Assembly: GCA_017643165.1 (NCBI GenBank)
Contig: JAEPNY010000001.1
Coordinates: forward strand, 372,001 to 436,000
Length of the DNA stretch: 64,000 nt
Origin: Psychroserpens sp.
GTDB taxonomy: Bacteria > Bacteroidota > Bacteroidia > Flavobacteriales > Flavobacteriaceae
Direction: 5' to 3'
The notes under the pieces were generated by a model that was given only the letters and a program-made list of their open reading frames with translations, did no database searches and was not told the origin of the DNA. The translations under genes and the position numbers were made by a program. Within the stretch, counting starts at the first letter, position 1; each line of letters begins with the position of its first letter. Of this stretch, positions 36,723-45,868 are shown in pieces.

Positions 36723-37106
36723 ATGGCTGGAGAAAACACGGTAAGATATTCAGACAAAGACTTAAACGAATTTAAAGCACTAATCCAAGAAAAAATTGAT
36801 AAAGCACAACATGACCTTGAATTAATCAAAAGTGCTTATATGAACGACCATAATAATGGAACTGATGATACGTCACCAACTTTTAAGGCTTTTGATGAGG
36901 GAAGTGCTGTAATGAGTAAAGAGTCTAATTCACAGTTAGCGATTCGACAAGAAAAGTTCATTCGCGATTTGAAAAATGCACTTATTAGAATTGAAAATAA
37001 AACCTACGGTATTTGTCGTGTCACAGGAAAATTAATCAATAAGAAGCGTTTAGAATTAGTGCCTCACGCAACGTTGAGTATTGAGGCTAAGAATATGCAA
37101 AAATAA
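36723..37106 (+). CDS. TraR/DksA-family protein lacking the zinc cysteines
   Basis: 127 residues. The N-terminal two-thirds form the coiled-coil that reaches RNA polymerase's secondary channel in DksA (ELNEFKALIQEKIDKAQHDLEL). The C-terminal finger that usually has four cysteines reads GICRVTGKLINKKRLELVPHATLSIEA; only C98 remains, so zinc binding is lost while the fold motif is kept. Bacteroidota relatives show the same loss. It should bind RNA polymerase and may help regulate rRNA and stringent response genes. It is cotranscribed with ileS (4-base gap) and followed by a strong terminator. Confidence 0.88.
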   Translation: MAGENTVRYSDKDLNEFKALIQEKIDKAQHDLELIKSAYMNDHNNGTDDTSPTFKAFDEGSAVMSKESNSQLAIRQEKFIRDLKNALIRIENKTYGICRVTGKLINKKRLELVPHATLSIEAKNMQK

Positions 37107-37125
37107 ATTGTAATACTATTTGAAT

Positions 37126-37150
37126 AACGCCTCTTTTGAGGCGTTTTTTT
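37126..37150 (+). terminator. Terminator of ileS-dksA-like
   Basis: Perfect 8-base arms AACGCCTC (37126-37133) and GAGGCGTT (37138-37145) with TTTT loop and a T-run. Confidence 0.9.
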
Positions 37151-37192
37151 GTGGTTAGTTGAATTAAAAAACTAATCTAACATTATAAAACC

Positions 37193-37200
37193 TATTTTTG
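37193..37200 (+). promoter_or_regulatory. -7 box of lspA
   Basis: TATTTTTG, an exact TAnnTTTG match, 17 bases before the ATG at 37218; it lies after the previous terminator, as expected for a separate transcript. Confidence 0.5.
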
Positions 37201-37217
37201 TGTCATACGCTATTTAG

Positions 37218-37865
37218 ATGTCAGAAAAGAAAGCAATAGCCATTATTATTTTAATTTTATTAGTTGATCAGATCAGTAAGGTCTACATCAAAACTAATTT
37301 TGTACTCTCTGAAAAAATTGAAGTGCTATCATGGTTTCAGATCACCTTTGTAGAAAACGAAGGCATGGCTTGGGGCACGAAACTTAGCGACTTTATTACA
37401 TTTATCTCCGATAGAACTGCGAAAGTTTGTTTAACGGTCTTTAGAATTTTAGCAGTAATTGCCATTGGCTTTTGGTTGCGAAATGTGCTAAGAGCTCAAA
37501 GCCCAAAAATATTAATATTTGCGATTGCTATTATTTTTGCTGGGGCACTAGGAAATATTATAGATTCTGTGTTCTATGGCGTTTTGTTCGATTCTAGTGT
37601 TGGACAAGTGGCAACATTACTTCCAGAACATGGCTACGATAATTTGTTCCACGGAAAGGTAGTAGACATGTTACATTTCCCGATATGGAGCGGAATTCTT
37701 CCCAACTGGATCCCGCATTATGGCGGAACGTATTTTGAATTTTTTCAACCAGTATTTAATGTTGCTGATATAGCTATAAGTTCTGGAATTGGAATTCTTA
37801 TTTTCTTTAATAAAAGCGCTTTCAGAACTAACAATAGCGCACCACCTACTGATCCTGAAAATTAA
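37218..37865 (+). CDS. lspA: Signal peptidase II (prolipoprotein signal peptidase)
   Basis: 215 residues with four hydrophobic segments. It cleaves lipoprotein signal peptides in the inner membrane after lipidation. The two catalytic aspartates are in GNIIDSVFYG and FNVADIAISSG. It is longer than the usual 165 residues: additional loops (VLFDSSVGQVATLLPEHGYDN and following) precede the second motif, as in other Bacteroidota. The last 4 bases overlap the convergent cyclo-ligase gene. It is the natural partner of the many lipoproteins in this window, such as GldD and the SGNH, DUF4270 and OmpA proteins. Confidence 0.95.
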   Translation: MSEKKAIAIIILILLVDQISKVYIKTNFVLSEKIEVLSWFQITFVENEGMAWGTKLSDFITFISDRTAKVCLTVFRILAVIAIGFWLRNVLRAQSPKILIFAIAIIFAGALGNIIDSVFYGVLFDSSVGQVATLLPEHGYDNLFHGKVVDMLHFPIWSGILPNWIPHYGGTYFEFFQPVFNVADIAISSGIGILIFFNKSAFRTNNSAPPTDPEN

Positions 37866-38428
37866 AATATATAGGTTTGTTCTGGAGTGATGCAAAGATC
37901 TAATGACATGTCACTAGCATTAACATCTTCGATCAATTCAATACTCTTAAAGAATGATAGTCCAATTTTTTTAGTGTCTGGATGACATTCAGCAAGAAAT
38001 TTGTCATAAAACCCTTTGCCATAACCAACGCGATGTCCTGAATTATCAAATGCTAATAAAGGGATGAATATAACATCAATTTGCTTTGAATCAATTGCGA
38101 TTCCATTGACAGGTTCAGGAATATTCCATTTGTTTTTTTTAATTAACGTACCGTCTGTAAGTAAATAATGCGTCATCTCGCGCGTCTTGAAATCACTTTT
38201 AGAAATCACAATATTCTTGTCTTTTCCAGAGAGTACACTTAAAATGTAATCAGTGTTGATTTCCATCTGTTCCTCAATGGAAAGAAAGACATGATAAAAT
38301 TCACCATCCCATATATCTAGATGTAAAACGCGGTTCGCAATTTCAAGACTCATTTGATCTATACGATCAGGAGTTAAGTTTCGACGAAGCGATTTATATG
38401 TGGATCTAATCTCTGATTTAGTCATCAT
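37862..38428 (-). CDS. 5-formyltetrahydrofolate cyclo-ligase
   Basis: 188 residues. It converts 5-formyl-THF to 5,10-methenyl-THF using ATP in cytoplasmic one-carbon metabolism. Family signatures are the basic N-terminus (RSTYKSLRRNLTPDRI), VIFIPLLAFDNSGHRVGYGKGFYD (the GYGKGFYD ATP-binding loop) and a LCITPEQ tail. It starts at ATG 38428 or 38425. It overlaps the M14 gene upstream by 11 bases and lspA's end by 4, so it is the last gene of the rimK operon, though no functional link is obvious. Confidence 0.92.
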   Translation of the reverse strand: MMTKSEIRSTYKSLRRNLTPDRIDQMSLEIANRVLHLDIWDGEFYHVFLSIEEQMEINTDYILSVLSGKDKNIVISKSDFKTREMTHYLLTDGTLIKKNKWNIPEPVNGIAIDSKQIDVIFIPLLAFDNSGHRVGYGKGFYDKFLAECHPDTKKIGLSFFKSIELIEDVNASDMSLDLCITPEQTYIF

Positions 38429-39389
38429 TTAATACTGTAGAAATATGGAAAATGGCATCTCCCTGATATACTAAAGGTGAGTGATTAATGTTGAAAATAT
38501 AACCATCATTTGGAGCTTTTACAAAATGGTTAAAACTTCCATATGGGTCTGTGATATTACCTATACTATCACCTTTTTTTACTTGGGCATTAATTTTTAC
38601 ACTTGGTTTGAACATGCCAGAATAACTCGCTCGTAACCATTTGCTTTCAGAAATGAAAACACAAGATTTTTTAGGCTGTGAAACTTTAAACTTACTATTA
38701 AGCATATCAAAATGGTGCAAGATTCGTTTACAGCCATTAACACCAGTATTCGTTATTGTAGTATCAATATTAAACGATTTTCCACCTTCAAATAATAACA
38801 TGGGAATACCCAATTTGTAGCAAGTGTTTCTAAATGACTTGTTCAGATTTTTTGAATACAGCACAAACGGTGCACCGAACGCATGCGCAAGTTCTTTTAG
38901 TGTATGATCTTCTTTGATAATCCGAATTTGAGCGGCATTAAATCGGTCGGCTCCTCCCGTATGAAAATCCATAACAAAATCGGCATGCGGAAGTATTTCT
39001 GTCACTAGTTTATTTGCGACTCTTCCGGCTAATGACCCACTTTTTGACCCAGGAAATACGCGATTTAGATCTCGACCATCAGGGAATTCTCTCCCCATAT
39101 GAATAAATCCAAAAACATTTATTACTGGGACACATATAATCGTTCCTCGTTTAGGTTTATTAATGCCTTTTGAGATGATCTGTCGTACGATTTCTACACC
39201 ATTAACTTCATCACCATGAATTCCGGCAGTTATTAGAACAGTTGGGCCAGGTTTTTTTGAACGTTCAATTACGACTGGAACATCGATTCGGTTTTGTGTA
39301 TGTAATTTGGCAACATTAAAGTTAACGGTTGCACTTTCTCCTAGTCCAACATTTTCACCTAAAATATGTAGTACTTCTTTTTCACTCAT
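38418..39389 (-). CDS. Succinylglutamate desuccinylase/aspartoacylase-type (M14) deacylase
   Basis: 323 residues. Zinc-dependent amide hydrolase of the AspA/AstE family. Ligands are visible: H58 and E61 in AGIHGDEVNG and H143 in MDFHTGG; the GRDLNRVFPG substrate motif follows, and a C-terminal beta-barrel domain (GDSIGNITDPYG) completes the fold. Members remove acyl or aspartyl groups; one proposed role near RimK is removal or recycling of amino acids added by that ligase. The stop of rimK is the base next to this start, and the next gene overlaps by 11, so they are one operon. Confidence 0.88.
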   Translation of the reverse strand: MSEKEVLHILGENVGLGESATVNFNVAKLHTQNRIDVPVVIERSKKPGPTVLITAGIHGDEVNGVEIVRQIISKGINKPKRGTIICVPVINVFGFIHMGREFPDGRDLNRVFPGSKSGSLAGRVANKLVTEILPHADFVMDFHTGGADRFNAAQIRIIKEDHTLKELAHAFGAPFVLYSKNLNKSFRNTCYKLGIPMLLFEGGKSFNIDTTITNTGVNGCKRILHHFDMLNSKFKVSQPKKSCVFISESKWLRASYSGMFKPSVKINAQVKKGDSIGNITDPYGSFNHFVKAPNDGYIFNINHSPLVYQGDAIFHISTVLNDD

Positions 39390-40265
39390 TTACCTTCGAT
39401 TACGTTCTATAAACGTGATAATTGCTCTTGCGATATTTTTACCTGTGGCTTTTTCGATGCCCTCTAATCCAGGTGTAGAATTAACCTCCAATAGTAAGGG
39501 ACCTCTTTCAGATTGTAACATGTCCACGCCACACACAGGTAATTTTAATGCTCTTGACGCTTTCATGGCAACTTTTAATTCATCAGAATTCAGCTTAATA
39601 ATATTAGCACTTCCACCTCGATGTAAATTGGATCTAAATTCACCTTCTTTTCCTTGTCGCTTCATGGCGCCTACAACATGACCATCAACTACTAATGCTC
39701 GAATATCTGCACCTTTAGCTTCTTTAATATATTCTTGTACAATTACTCGCGCCTGTAAACCATTAAAGGCTTCCAGTACAGATTCGGCGGCATTTTTAGT
39801 TTCGGCTAATACAACGCCTAGACCTTGTGTGCCTTCCAATAATTTTATGATTACAGGTGTGCCACCAACATGTTCTATCACTTCTACAACATCTCTGGAA
39901 TAATTTGTAAATACAGTTTTTGGCATACCAATTCCAGCCTTTGTGAGTCGTTGAAGGCTTCTTAGCTTGTCTCTAGAACGTAGAATAGCATCAGAGGTCA
40001 CTATAGTAAAAACGCCCATCATTTCAAATTGCCTTACTACAGCACAACCATAAAACGTTACTGACGCTCCAATTCGAGGAATAATGGCATCTACATAATC
40101 TAAATACCGGTCTTTGTAATAGATAGTTGGTTTTTCATTTTCGATGATTATGTCACATTTTAATGGATCAATGACCTCCATATCATGTCCGCGGCTTTCG
40201 CCTTCTATAACCAATCGGTTTGTAGAATACAACTGTGGATTTCTAGATAAAATGACAATGTTCAT
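39390..40265 (-). CDS. rimK: RimK-type ATP-grasp ligase
   Basis: 291 residues. ATP-grasp ligase of the RimK family, which adds glutamate residues to ribosomal protein S6 in E. coli. Central domain: [22 protein letters not shown] (ATP-binding loop), [20 protein letters not shown] and the [26 protein letters not shown] metal-binding end. Length agrees with E. coli RimK (300). It starts the operon with the M14 deacylase and the cyclo-ligase. Whether it acts on S6 or another target in this organism cannot be told. Confidence 0.93.
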   Translation of the reverse strand: MNIVILSRNPQLYSTNRLVIEGESRGHDMEVIDPLKCDIIIENEKPTIYYKDRYLDYVDAIIPRIGASVTFYGCAVVRQFEMMGVFTIVTSDAILRSRDKLRSLQRLTKAGIGMPKTVFTNYSRDVVEVIEHVGGTPVIIKLLEGTQGLGVVLAETKNAAESVLEAFNGLQARVIVQEYIKEAKGADIRALVVDGHVVGAMKRQGKEGEFRSNLHRGGSANIIKLNSDELKVAMKASRALKLPVCGVDMLQSERGPLLLEVNSTPGLEGIEKATGKNIARAIITFIERNRR

Positions 40266-40370
40266 GCTTTATTCCGTGATCGAATTAATAGCTGTATCTT
40301 AAATTATAAATTAATCTTACTAACACAGTGTTAAGTTACTGCAATATACTAAAATACCTGAGGATTTAAT

Positions 40371-40400
40371 TTTGAAGTATAAGCTTTTAAATTAACTTTG
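40371..40400 (+). promoter_or_regulatory. Promoter of uvrC
   Basis: TTTG (40371-40374) and TAACTTTG (40393-40400), 18 bases apart, fit the Bacteroidota -33/-7 pattern. The -7 box ends 4 bases before the ATG at 40405, implying a leaderless or nearly leaderless message. Confidence 0.65.
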
Positions 40401-40404
40401 AGTT

Positions 40405-42198
40405 ATGCAAAAACCTACACTGGATATTCAATTAAAAACGCTGCCAAATCAGCCAGGTGTTTATCAGTATTTTGATAAAGATGATATATTGATCTATGTA
40501 GGAAAAGCGAAGAATATTAAAAAGCGTGTCAGCTCTTACTTCACAAAAACTCATGAGAATGGAAAAACGAGAGTTCTTGTAAAGAAAATTGTGAATATCA
40601 AGCATATCGTCGTAGAGACGGAGAATGATGCCTTACTGCTTGAGAATAATCTAATTAAAAAGTATCAGCCGAGATACAATGTCATGCTGAAGGATGATAA
40701 ATCCTATCCGTGGATTTGTATAAAAAATGAGCGATTTCCTAGAGTCTTTCCTACACGACGTTTATATAAGGACGGGTCTGAATATTTTGGACCTTATACA
40801 AGTATGAAAACAGTTCATACTTTATTAGATCTTATTAAAGGGTTATACCATCTCAGAACTTGTAATTATAATCTCTCTAAAGAAAAAATTGAAGCAGGTA
40901 AGTATAAGGTTTGTTTGGAATATCATTTAGGTAATTGCAAAGGCCCATGTGAAGACCTTCAAACAGAAGAAGAATATAATCAGCATATAAAAGCGATACG
41001 AGAGATTATTAAAGGAAACTTCAAAGATTCGTTGTCTCAGTTCAAATCTCAAATGAAACTATTGGCTGAAGACATGCAGTTTGAAGCCGCTCAGCGAATT
41101 AAAGAGAAGATTGAAATTTTAGAAAGTTACCAGGCTAAATCGACAATTGTCAATCCTAAAATTAGTAATGTTGATGTATTTAGTATTATTAGTGACGAGG
41201 GCTACGCTTATGTCAACTTTTTGCAGTTATCATATGGCAGCATCATTCGATCACATACCTTGGAGATTAAGAAAAAGCTTGATGAAACAGACAAGGCCTT
41301 ATTAGAACTATCCATTACAGAAATCAGACAGCGCTTTAATTCAAATTCAAAAGAAATATATGTTCCATTTAAGGTAGATCTTGGTGATGAAGTTAAAGTT
41401 ACGGTTCCAAAAATGGGTGACAAGAAAAAGATATTGGATTTGTCCATTCGAAATGCCAAATATTATCGAATGGAACAATTCAAACAAGTTAAGATTGTAG
41501 ATCCAGACCGTCATGCAAATCGCATTATGGCTCAAATGAAAAGTGATCTTAGGCTTTCAGAAGAACCGAGACACATAGAATGTTTCGATAATTCTAATAT
41601 TCAAGGAACAAATCCGGTTGCGGCATGTGTCGTTTTTAAAGATGGAAAACCTAGTAAAAAGGACTATCGCCATTTTAATATTAAAACGGTCGAAGGGCCT
41701 GACGACTTTGCATCTATGGAAGAAGTTGTGTATAGGCGTTACAAACGTTTATTGGATGAAGATCAATCCTTACCTCAGCTAATAATTATTGATGGAGGTA
41801 AAGGCCAATTATCTTCCGCACTAAAGAGTTTAGATACCCTTGATCTAAGAAATAAGATTGCAATCATCGGTATTGCAAAACGACTTGAAGAATTGTTTTA
41901 TCCTGATGATCCAATTCCGCTATATTTGGATAAGAAAAGTGAGACCTTAAAAATAATTCAGCAGCTCCGGAATGAAGCGCATCGATTTGGAATAGAACAT
42001 CATCGCAATAGAAGAAGTAAAAATGCATTATCTACCGAATTGGAAACAATTCCTGGAATTGGCGAACAGACTGTTGTGGCTTTAATGAAACAGTTTAAAT
42101 CGGTGAAACGAATAGCTGAAGCTAAAGTCGAAGACCTGGAGAAAGTTGTAGGAACCGCTAGAGCTCAAAAAATTAAGAATTTTTATAAGAATAAGTGA
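40405..42198 (+). CDS. uvrC: UvrABC system protein C
   Basis: 597 residues. Makes both incisions in nucleotide excision repair after UvrA and UvrB find the lesion. N-terminal GIY-YIG nuclease (PGVYQYF, ILIYVGKAKNIKKRV), UvrBC-binding helical hairpin near residue 205-240 (KDSLSQFKSQMKLLAEDMQFE), the RNase H-like nuclease core (HIECFDNSNIQGTNPVAACVVF) and C-terminal helix-hairpin-helix pair (LETIPGIGEQTVVALM). The stop overlaps the GTG start of the patatin-like gene (GTGA), so the two are translationally coupled. Confidence 0.97.
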   Translation: MQKPTLDIQLKTLPNQPGVYQYFDKDDILIYVGKAKNIKKRVSSYFTKTHENGKTRVLVKKIVNIKHIVVETENDALLLENNLIKKYQPRYNVMLKDDKSYPWICIKNERFPRVFPTRRLYKDGSEYFGPYTSMKTVHTLLDLIKGLYHLRTCNYNLSKEKIEAGKYKVCLEYHLGNCKGPCEDLQTEEEYNQHIKAIREIIKGNFKDSLSQFKSQMKLLAEDMQFEAAQRIKEKIEILESYQAKSTIVNPKISNVDVFSIISDEGYAYVNFLQLSYGSIIRSHTLEIKKKLDETDKALLELSITEIRQRFNSNSKEIYVPFKVDLGDEVKVTVPKMGDKKKILDLSIRNAKYYRMEQFKQVKIVDPDRHANRIMAQMKSDLRLSEEPRHIECFDNSNIQGTNPVAACVVFKDGKPSKKDYRHFNIKTVEGPDDFASMEEVVYRRYKRLLDEDQSLPQLIIIDGGKGQLSSALKSLDTLDLRNKIAIIGIAKRLEELFYPDDPIPLYLDKKSETLKIIQQLRNEAHRFGIEHHRNRRSKNALSTELETIPGIGEQTVVALMKQFKSVKRIAEAKVEDLEKVVGTARAQKIKNFYKNK

Positions 42199-44432
42199 AG
42201 CGATATATAGTAATCATATTAGTCATAGCTTTTGCCAGTAAGATTCATGCGCAACAAGATGAAAACACGCGTAAACCCAAAGTAGGGTTGGTGCTGAGCG
42301 GTGGTGGCGCTAAAGGATTTGCACATATTGGTGTGCTAAAGGTTATCGATAGTCTAGGTATTAAAATCGATCATATTGCAGGTACTAGTATGGGAGCTAT
42401 TGTTGGTTCTTTATATGCTTCAGGATATTCAGGTCAACAGTTAGATTCCATTTTTAGAAGTTTAGATTTTGACAAGGTAATTAACGACAATTTACCGCGT
42501 TCTGCTAAAACATTTTATGAACGTGACAATACAGAAAAGTATGCCATTGCTTTACCTTTTAATAAATTCAAACTTAAACTACCGTCTGCATTATCGCGAG
42601 GACAGAATGTATTTAACTTACTCTCAAAGTTGACATTGCACGTAAGTGAAGTAGATGATTTTGATAATTTACCTATTCCGTTTTTTTGTGTGGCAACCAA
42701 CATAGAAACAGGTGAAGAAGCTGTCTTAGATTCAGGAAATTTACCGCTTTGTATTACGGCAAGTGGAGCATTTCCGTCCTTATTTCAACCAGTTGATATA
42801 AATGGGGCATTATTGGTTGATGGCGGTGTTGTTAATAATTATCCTATAGAAGAATTACGCGCCAAAGGGATGGATATAATTATTGGAGTTGATGTGCAAG
42901 ACGGTTTAGCATCCCGTGAAGAAATGACATCTGCTCCTGACGTATTACTGCAGATCAATAATTTTAGAACGATTAATGATATGAAAGTCAAGTCAAAATT
43001 GACAGACATTTATATCAAGCCTGATATTAAAGATTTTACTGTAGTCTCCTTTAGTGAAGGACGTAAGATTATTGATAATGGAGAAATAGCCGCACTTAAA
43101 CAAGTTGACCGATTATCACAATTGCCAAAAAATAGAGTATCTAAATTACCTTTAGAGATAAATTTGAGTGATAGGGATAGTATTCGCTTAAATAGTATAG
43201 GAATTGCTGGCAATGAGCGATATACCAGATCCTACATACTAGGTAAATTAAAGCTAAAGGGAGATGAAAAAGTAAGTTTCAGAAACTTCGAGCGAGGCAT
43301 AAATAACCTAATAGCCACAAACAATTTTGATTGGTTTCGATATGACTTTAAACGTTCTAAAAATAAAGAAGGCTACGATTTCGCAACGCAACTAAAAGAA
43401 AATGAAACTACACTGTTTCTCAAATTAGGAATACATTATGATGACCTTTACAAAAGTGGTGCCCTAGTCAATATTACTAAAAAACGATTGCTTTTTGATA
43501 ATGATGTAGCCTCATTAGACATGATCTTTGGTGATAATGTGCGCTATAATTTTGAGTATTTCATCGATAAAGGTTTTTATTGGAGTATTGGACTACGATC
43601 AAGATATAACCAATTTGATCGCAATATTAATGCAGATCTATTATTAGAAGCGCAACAGTTAGCGGCAACTGGTATTAATAAATTGGACGTGCAATTGCGT
43701 GATCAAACTAATCAAATTTATTTACAAACTTTATTTAGAAAAGACTTTGCATTGAGTATTGGTGCTGAACATAAGCGATTGAATATTAAATCAGAAACGA
43801 TTACGATTAATAATCAAACTGATGAATTTCAATTTGAAAATACCGACTATTTCAGTGCATTCGGGACATTAACCCTCGATATGTATGACAATAAACATTA
43901 TCCGTCGAACGGCGTCTTTTTCAAAGGGGATTTTCACTCGTATTTGTTCGCATCTGATTTCAATCAAGGTTTTGATCGTTTCTCAATAGCAAAAGCAGAT
44001 ATGGGTTATGCCTTTAGTATTTCTGATAAAATGAGTTTTAATCTTCAAACAGGCGGCGGGTTTAAAATTGGAGACAAATCAACCAATACTTTAGATTTTG
44101 CTTTAGGAGGTTATGGTAATGATTTTATAAATAATTTTATTCCATTCCTAGGCTATGACTTTATAACCTTAACAGGAGATAGTTATGTTAAAGCCTATGC
44201 AGCTGCCGATTATGAAATATTCAATAAGCATCATATCACCTTAGAGGCAAATTGGGCGAATGTTGATAATGGTATATTTGAATCGGGCGAATGGTTTACC
44301 TTACCGGATTATCGTGGGTATGGCTTTGGTTATGGCGTTGAAACATTTTTAGGACCAATACAAGCTAAATATTCGTATTCTCCAGAACAAAGGAAAGGAA
44401 TTTGGTACTTTAACGTAGGATTCTGGTTTTAA
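42195..44432 (+). CDS. PlpD-like patatin phospholipase with outer-membrane barrel
   Basis: 745 residues from a GTG that overlaps the uvrC stop. A signal peptide (MKRYIVIILVIAFASKIHA) precedes a patatin domain: GLVLSGGGAKGFAHIGVLK (oxyanion loop), GTSMG with nucleophile S65 and DGGVVNNYP with D209. A POTRA-like segment (SIGIAGNERYTRSYIL) and a 16-strand-type barrel (about residues 400-745) ending in YFNVGFWF follow. This is the type Vd (PlpD) layout, in which the barrel exports or anchors the phospholipase. Expected location: outer membrane with patatin domain facing the surface or periplasm. Coupling to uvrC is presumably chance organisation. Confidence 0.9.
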   Translation: MKRYIVIILVIAFASKIHAQQDENTRKPKVGLVLSGGGAKGFAHIGVLKVIDSLGIKIDHIAGTSMGAIVGSLYASGYSGQQLDSIFRSLDFDKVINDNLPRSAKTFYERDNTEKYAIALPFNKFKLKLPSALSRGQNVFNLLSKLTLHVSEVDDFDNLPIPFFCVATNIETGEEAVLDSGNLPLCITASGAFPSLFQPVDINGALLVDGGVVNNYPIEELRAKGMDIIIGVDVQDGLASREEMTSAPDVLLQINNFRTINDMKVKSKLTDIYIKPDIKDFTVVSFSEGRKIIDNGEIAALKQVDRLSQLPKNRVSKLPLEINLSDRDSIRLNSIGIAGNERYTRSYILGKLKLKGDEKVSFRNFERGINNLIATNNFDWFRYDFKRSKNKEGYDFATQLKENETTLFLKLGIHYDDLYKSGALVNITKKRLLFDNDVASLDMIFGDNVRYNFEYFIDKGFYWSIGLRSRYNQFDRNINADLLLEAQQLAATGINKLDVQLRDQTNQIYLQTLFRKDFALSIGAEHKRLNIKSETITINNQTDEFQFENTDYFSAFGTLTLDMYDNKHYPSNGVFFKGDFHSYLFASDFNQGFDRFSIAKADMGYAFSISDKMSFNLQTGGGFKIGDKSTNTLDFALGGYGNDFINNFIPFLGYDFITLTGDSYVKAYAAADYEIFNKHHITLEANWANVDNGIFESGEWFTLPDYRGYGFGYGVETFLGPIQAKYSYSPEQRKGIWYFNVGFWF

Positions 44433-44588
44433 ATAAAATCCGCGATTAACGCATATTAATCAATTCTAGTTTTACTCAAATCAAAAAAATCACGATCTTT
44501 GAGACATGATAAATCTATACTTCAAAGATTTACTATCCTATCTACACTATCTTATCAAGAGAAATCCTGAATAAGCAAGCATTTTTTG

Positions 44589-44596
44589 TATCTTTA
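44589..44596 (+). promoter_or_regulatory. Probable -7 box of the hmgA-hpd operon
   Basis: TATCTTTA matches seven of eight positions of TAnnTTTG, 60 bases before the hmgA ATG. The palindrome at 44610-44627 lies just past the expected start of transcription. Confidence 0.4.
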
Positions 44597-44609
44597 AAAC
44601 ACCTTTAGA

Positions 44610-44627
44610 TATACGTTAAAACGTATA
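44610..44627. repeat. Palindrome upstream of hmgA
   Basis: Perfect 8-base arms TATACGTT and AACGTATA around AA. It lies in the leader, 28 bases before the ATG, where it could be an operator or an mRNA hairpin. The remaining about 200 bases between the patatin-like gene and hmgA (44433-44655) hold no gene that I can see. Confidence 0.5.
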
Positions 44628-44655
44628 GATTAACCAATTTTTTAAATTTAAAAAA

Positions 44656-45813
44656 ATGCCTTTTTATCATAAATTAGGAAAAATTCCTTCCAAGCGTCAT
44701 GTTCAATTTAGAAAAGATGATGGAAGTTTATATGCCGAACAGCTATTCGGCACTATTGGTTTCGACGGAATGTCTACTAATAGTTATCACGAGCAGCGAC
44801 CAACTCAGGTTAAAGCTATTTTAAATCAGTATAGTGTTGCGCCTAAAGTGGCGAAATCAAATAATATGCAGTCCTATCGTTTTAGAGGATTTCAAATCAA
44901 ACCTGAAAACGATTACCTCGAAAGTAGAAAAGCTGTATTAACCAACAGTGATTGTACTATTATTTTAGCTGCTCCAAAACAATCAACTAAGGACTATTTT
45001 TATAAAAATACCGATGCAGATGAAGTCGTATTTGTTCACAAAGGAACAGGAAAGTTAAGAACGCATCTTGGGAACCTGGACTTTAAGTATGGGGATTATC
45101 TTGTAATCCCACGAGGTATCATATATAAATTAGATTTTGATACGGAAGATAATCGTTTATTTATTGTGGAATCTAATAGACCCGTTTATACACCTAAACG
45201 ATACAGAAATTGGTTTGGGCAATTGTTAGAACATTCTCCATTTTGTGAGCGCGATCTTAGACAGCCTTACGAACTCGAAACTAATAATGAATTTGGTGAC
45301 TTTTTAATTAAAGTTAAAAAGCAGAATGATATCTTCGATATGGTTTATGCCTCTCACCCTTTCGATGTTGTTGGTTACGATGGATTTAATTATCCGTATG
45401 CATTTTCTATACATGATTTCGAACCTATTACTGGTCGAATTCATCAACCACCTCCAGTGCATCAGACCTTCGAAACTGACGCATTCGTGATTTGTAGTTT
45501 CGTTCCTAGATTATACGATTATCATCCTGATAGTATACCAGCACCATACAATCATAGTAACATTGATAGTGATGAGGTCTTATACTATGTGGATGGCGAT
45601 TTCATGAGTCGAAATGACATTGATGCTGGGCATATTAGTCTACATCCTGCAGGCATACCTCATGGACCACATCCAGGTGCAACTGAGCGCAGTATTGGAC
45701 AGGTGAAGACGGATGAATTAGCAGTCATGGTAGACACCTTTAAACCACTACAGGTAACGGAAGAAGCATTAAAAATAGCAGACGAAGATTATTATAAATC
45801 TTGGTTAGAGTAA
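44656..45813 (+). CDS. hmgA: Homogentisate 1,2-dioxygenase
   Basis: 385 residues. Opens the ring of homogentisate to maleylacetoacetate in phenylalanine and tyrosine breakdown. Candidate iron ligands are H300 (PYNHSN), E307 and H336 (GIPHGPHPG), in the order and spacing of the known enzymes. The N-terminal MPFYHKLGKIPSKRHVQFRK segment is conserved. Cytoplasmic. The hpd gene follows 55 bases later, so the two successive steps are encoded together. No maleylacetoacetate isomerase or fumarylacetoacetase gene is in the window. Confidence 0.95.
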   Translation: MPFYHKLGKIPSKRHVQFRKDDGSLYAEQLFGTIGFDGMSTNSYHEQRPTQVKAILNQYSVAPKVAKSNNMQSYRFRGFQIKPENDYLESRKAVLTNSDCTIILAAPKQSTKDYFYKNTDADEVVFVHKGTGKLRTHLGNLDFKYGDYLVIPRGIIYKLDFDTEDNRLFIVESNRPVYTPKRYRNWFGQLLEHSPFCERDLRQPYELETNNEFGDFLIKVKKQNDIFDMVYASHPFDVVGYDGFNYPYAFSIHDFEPITGRIHQPPPVHQTFETDAFVICSFVPRLYDYHPDSIPAPYNHSNIDSDEVLYYVDGDFMSRNDIDAGHISLHPAGIPHGPHPGATERSIGQVKTDELAVMVDTFKPLQVTEEALKIADEDYYKSWLE

Positions 45814-45868
45814 ACAAAAACTAAATCAAAATAATACAACTTCCATTGGAAGTTAAATTCATAAAAAC

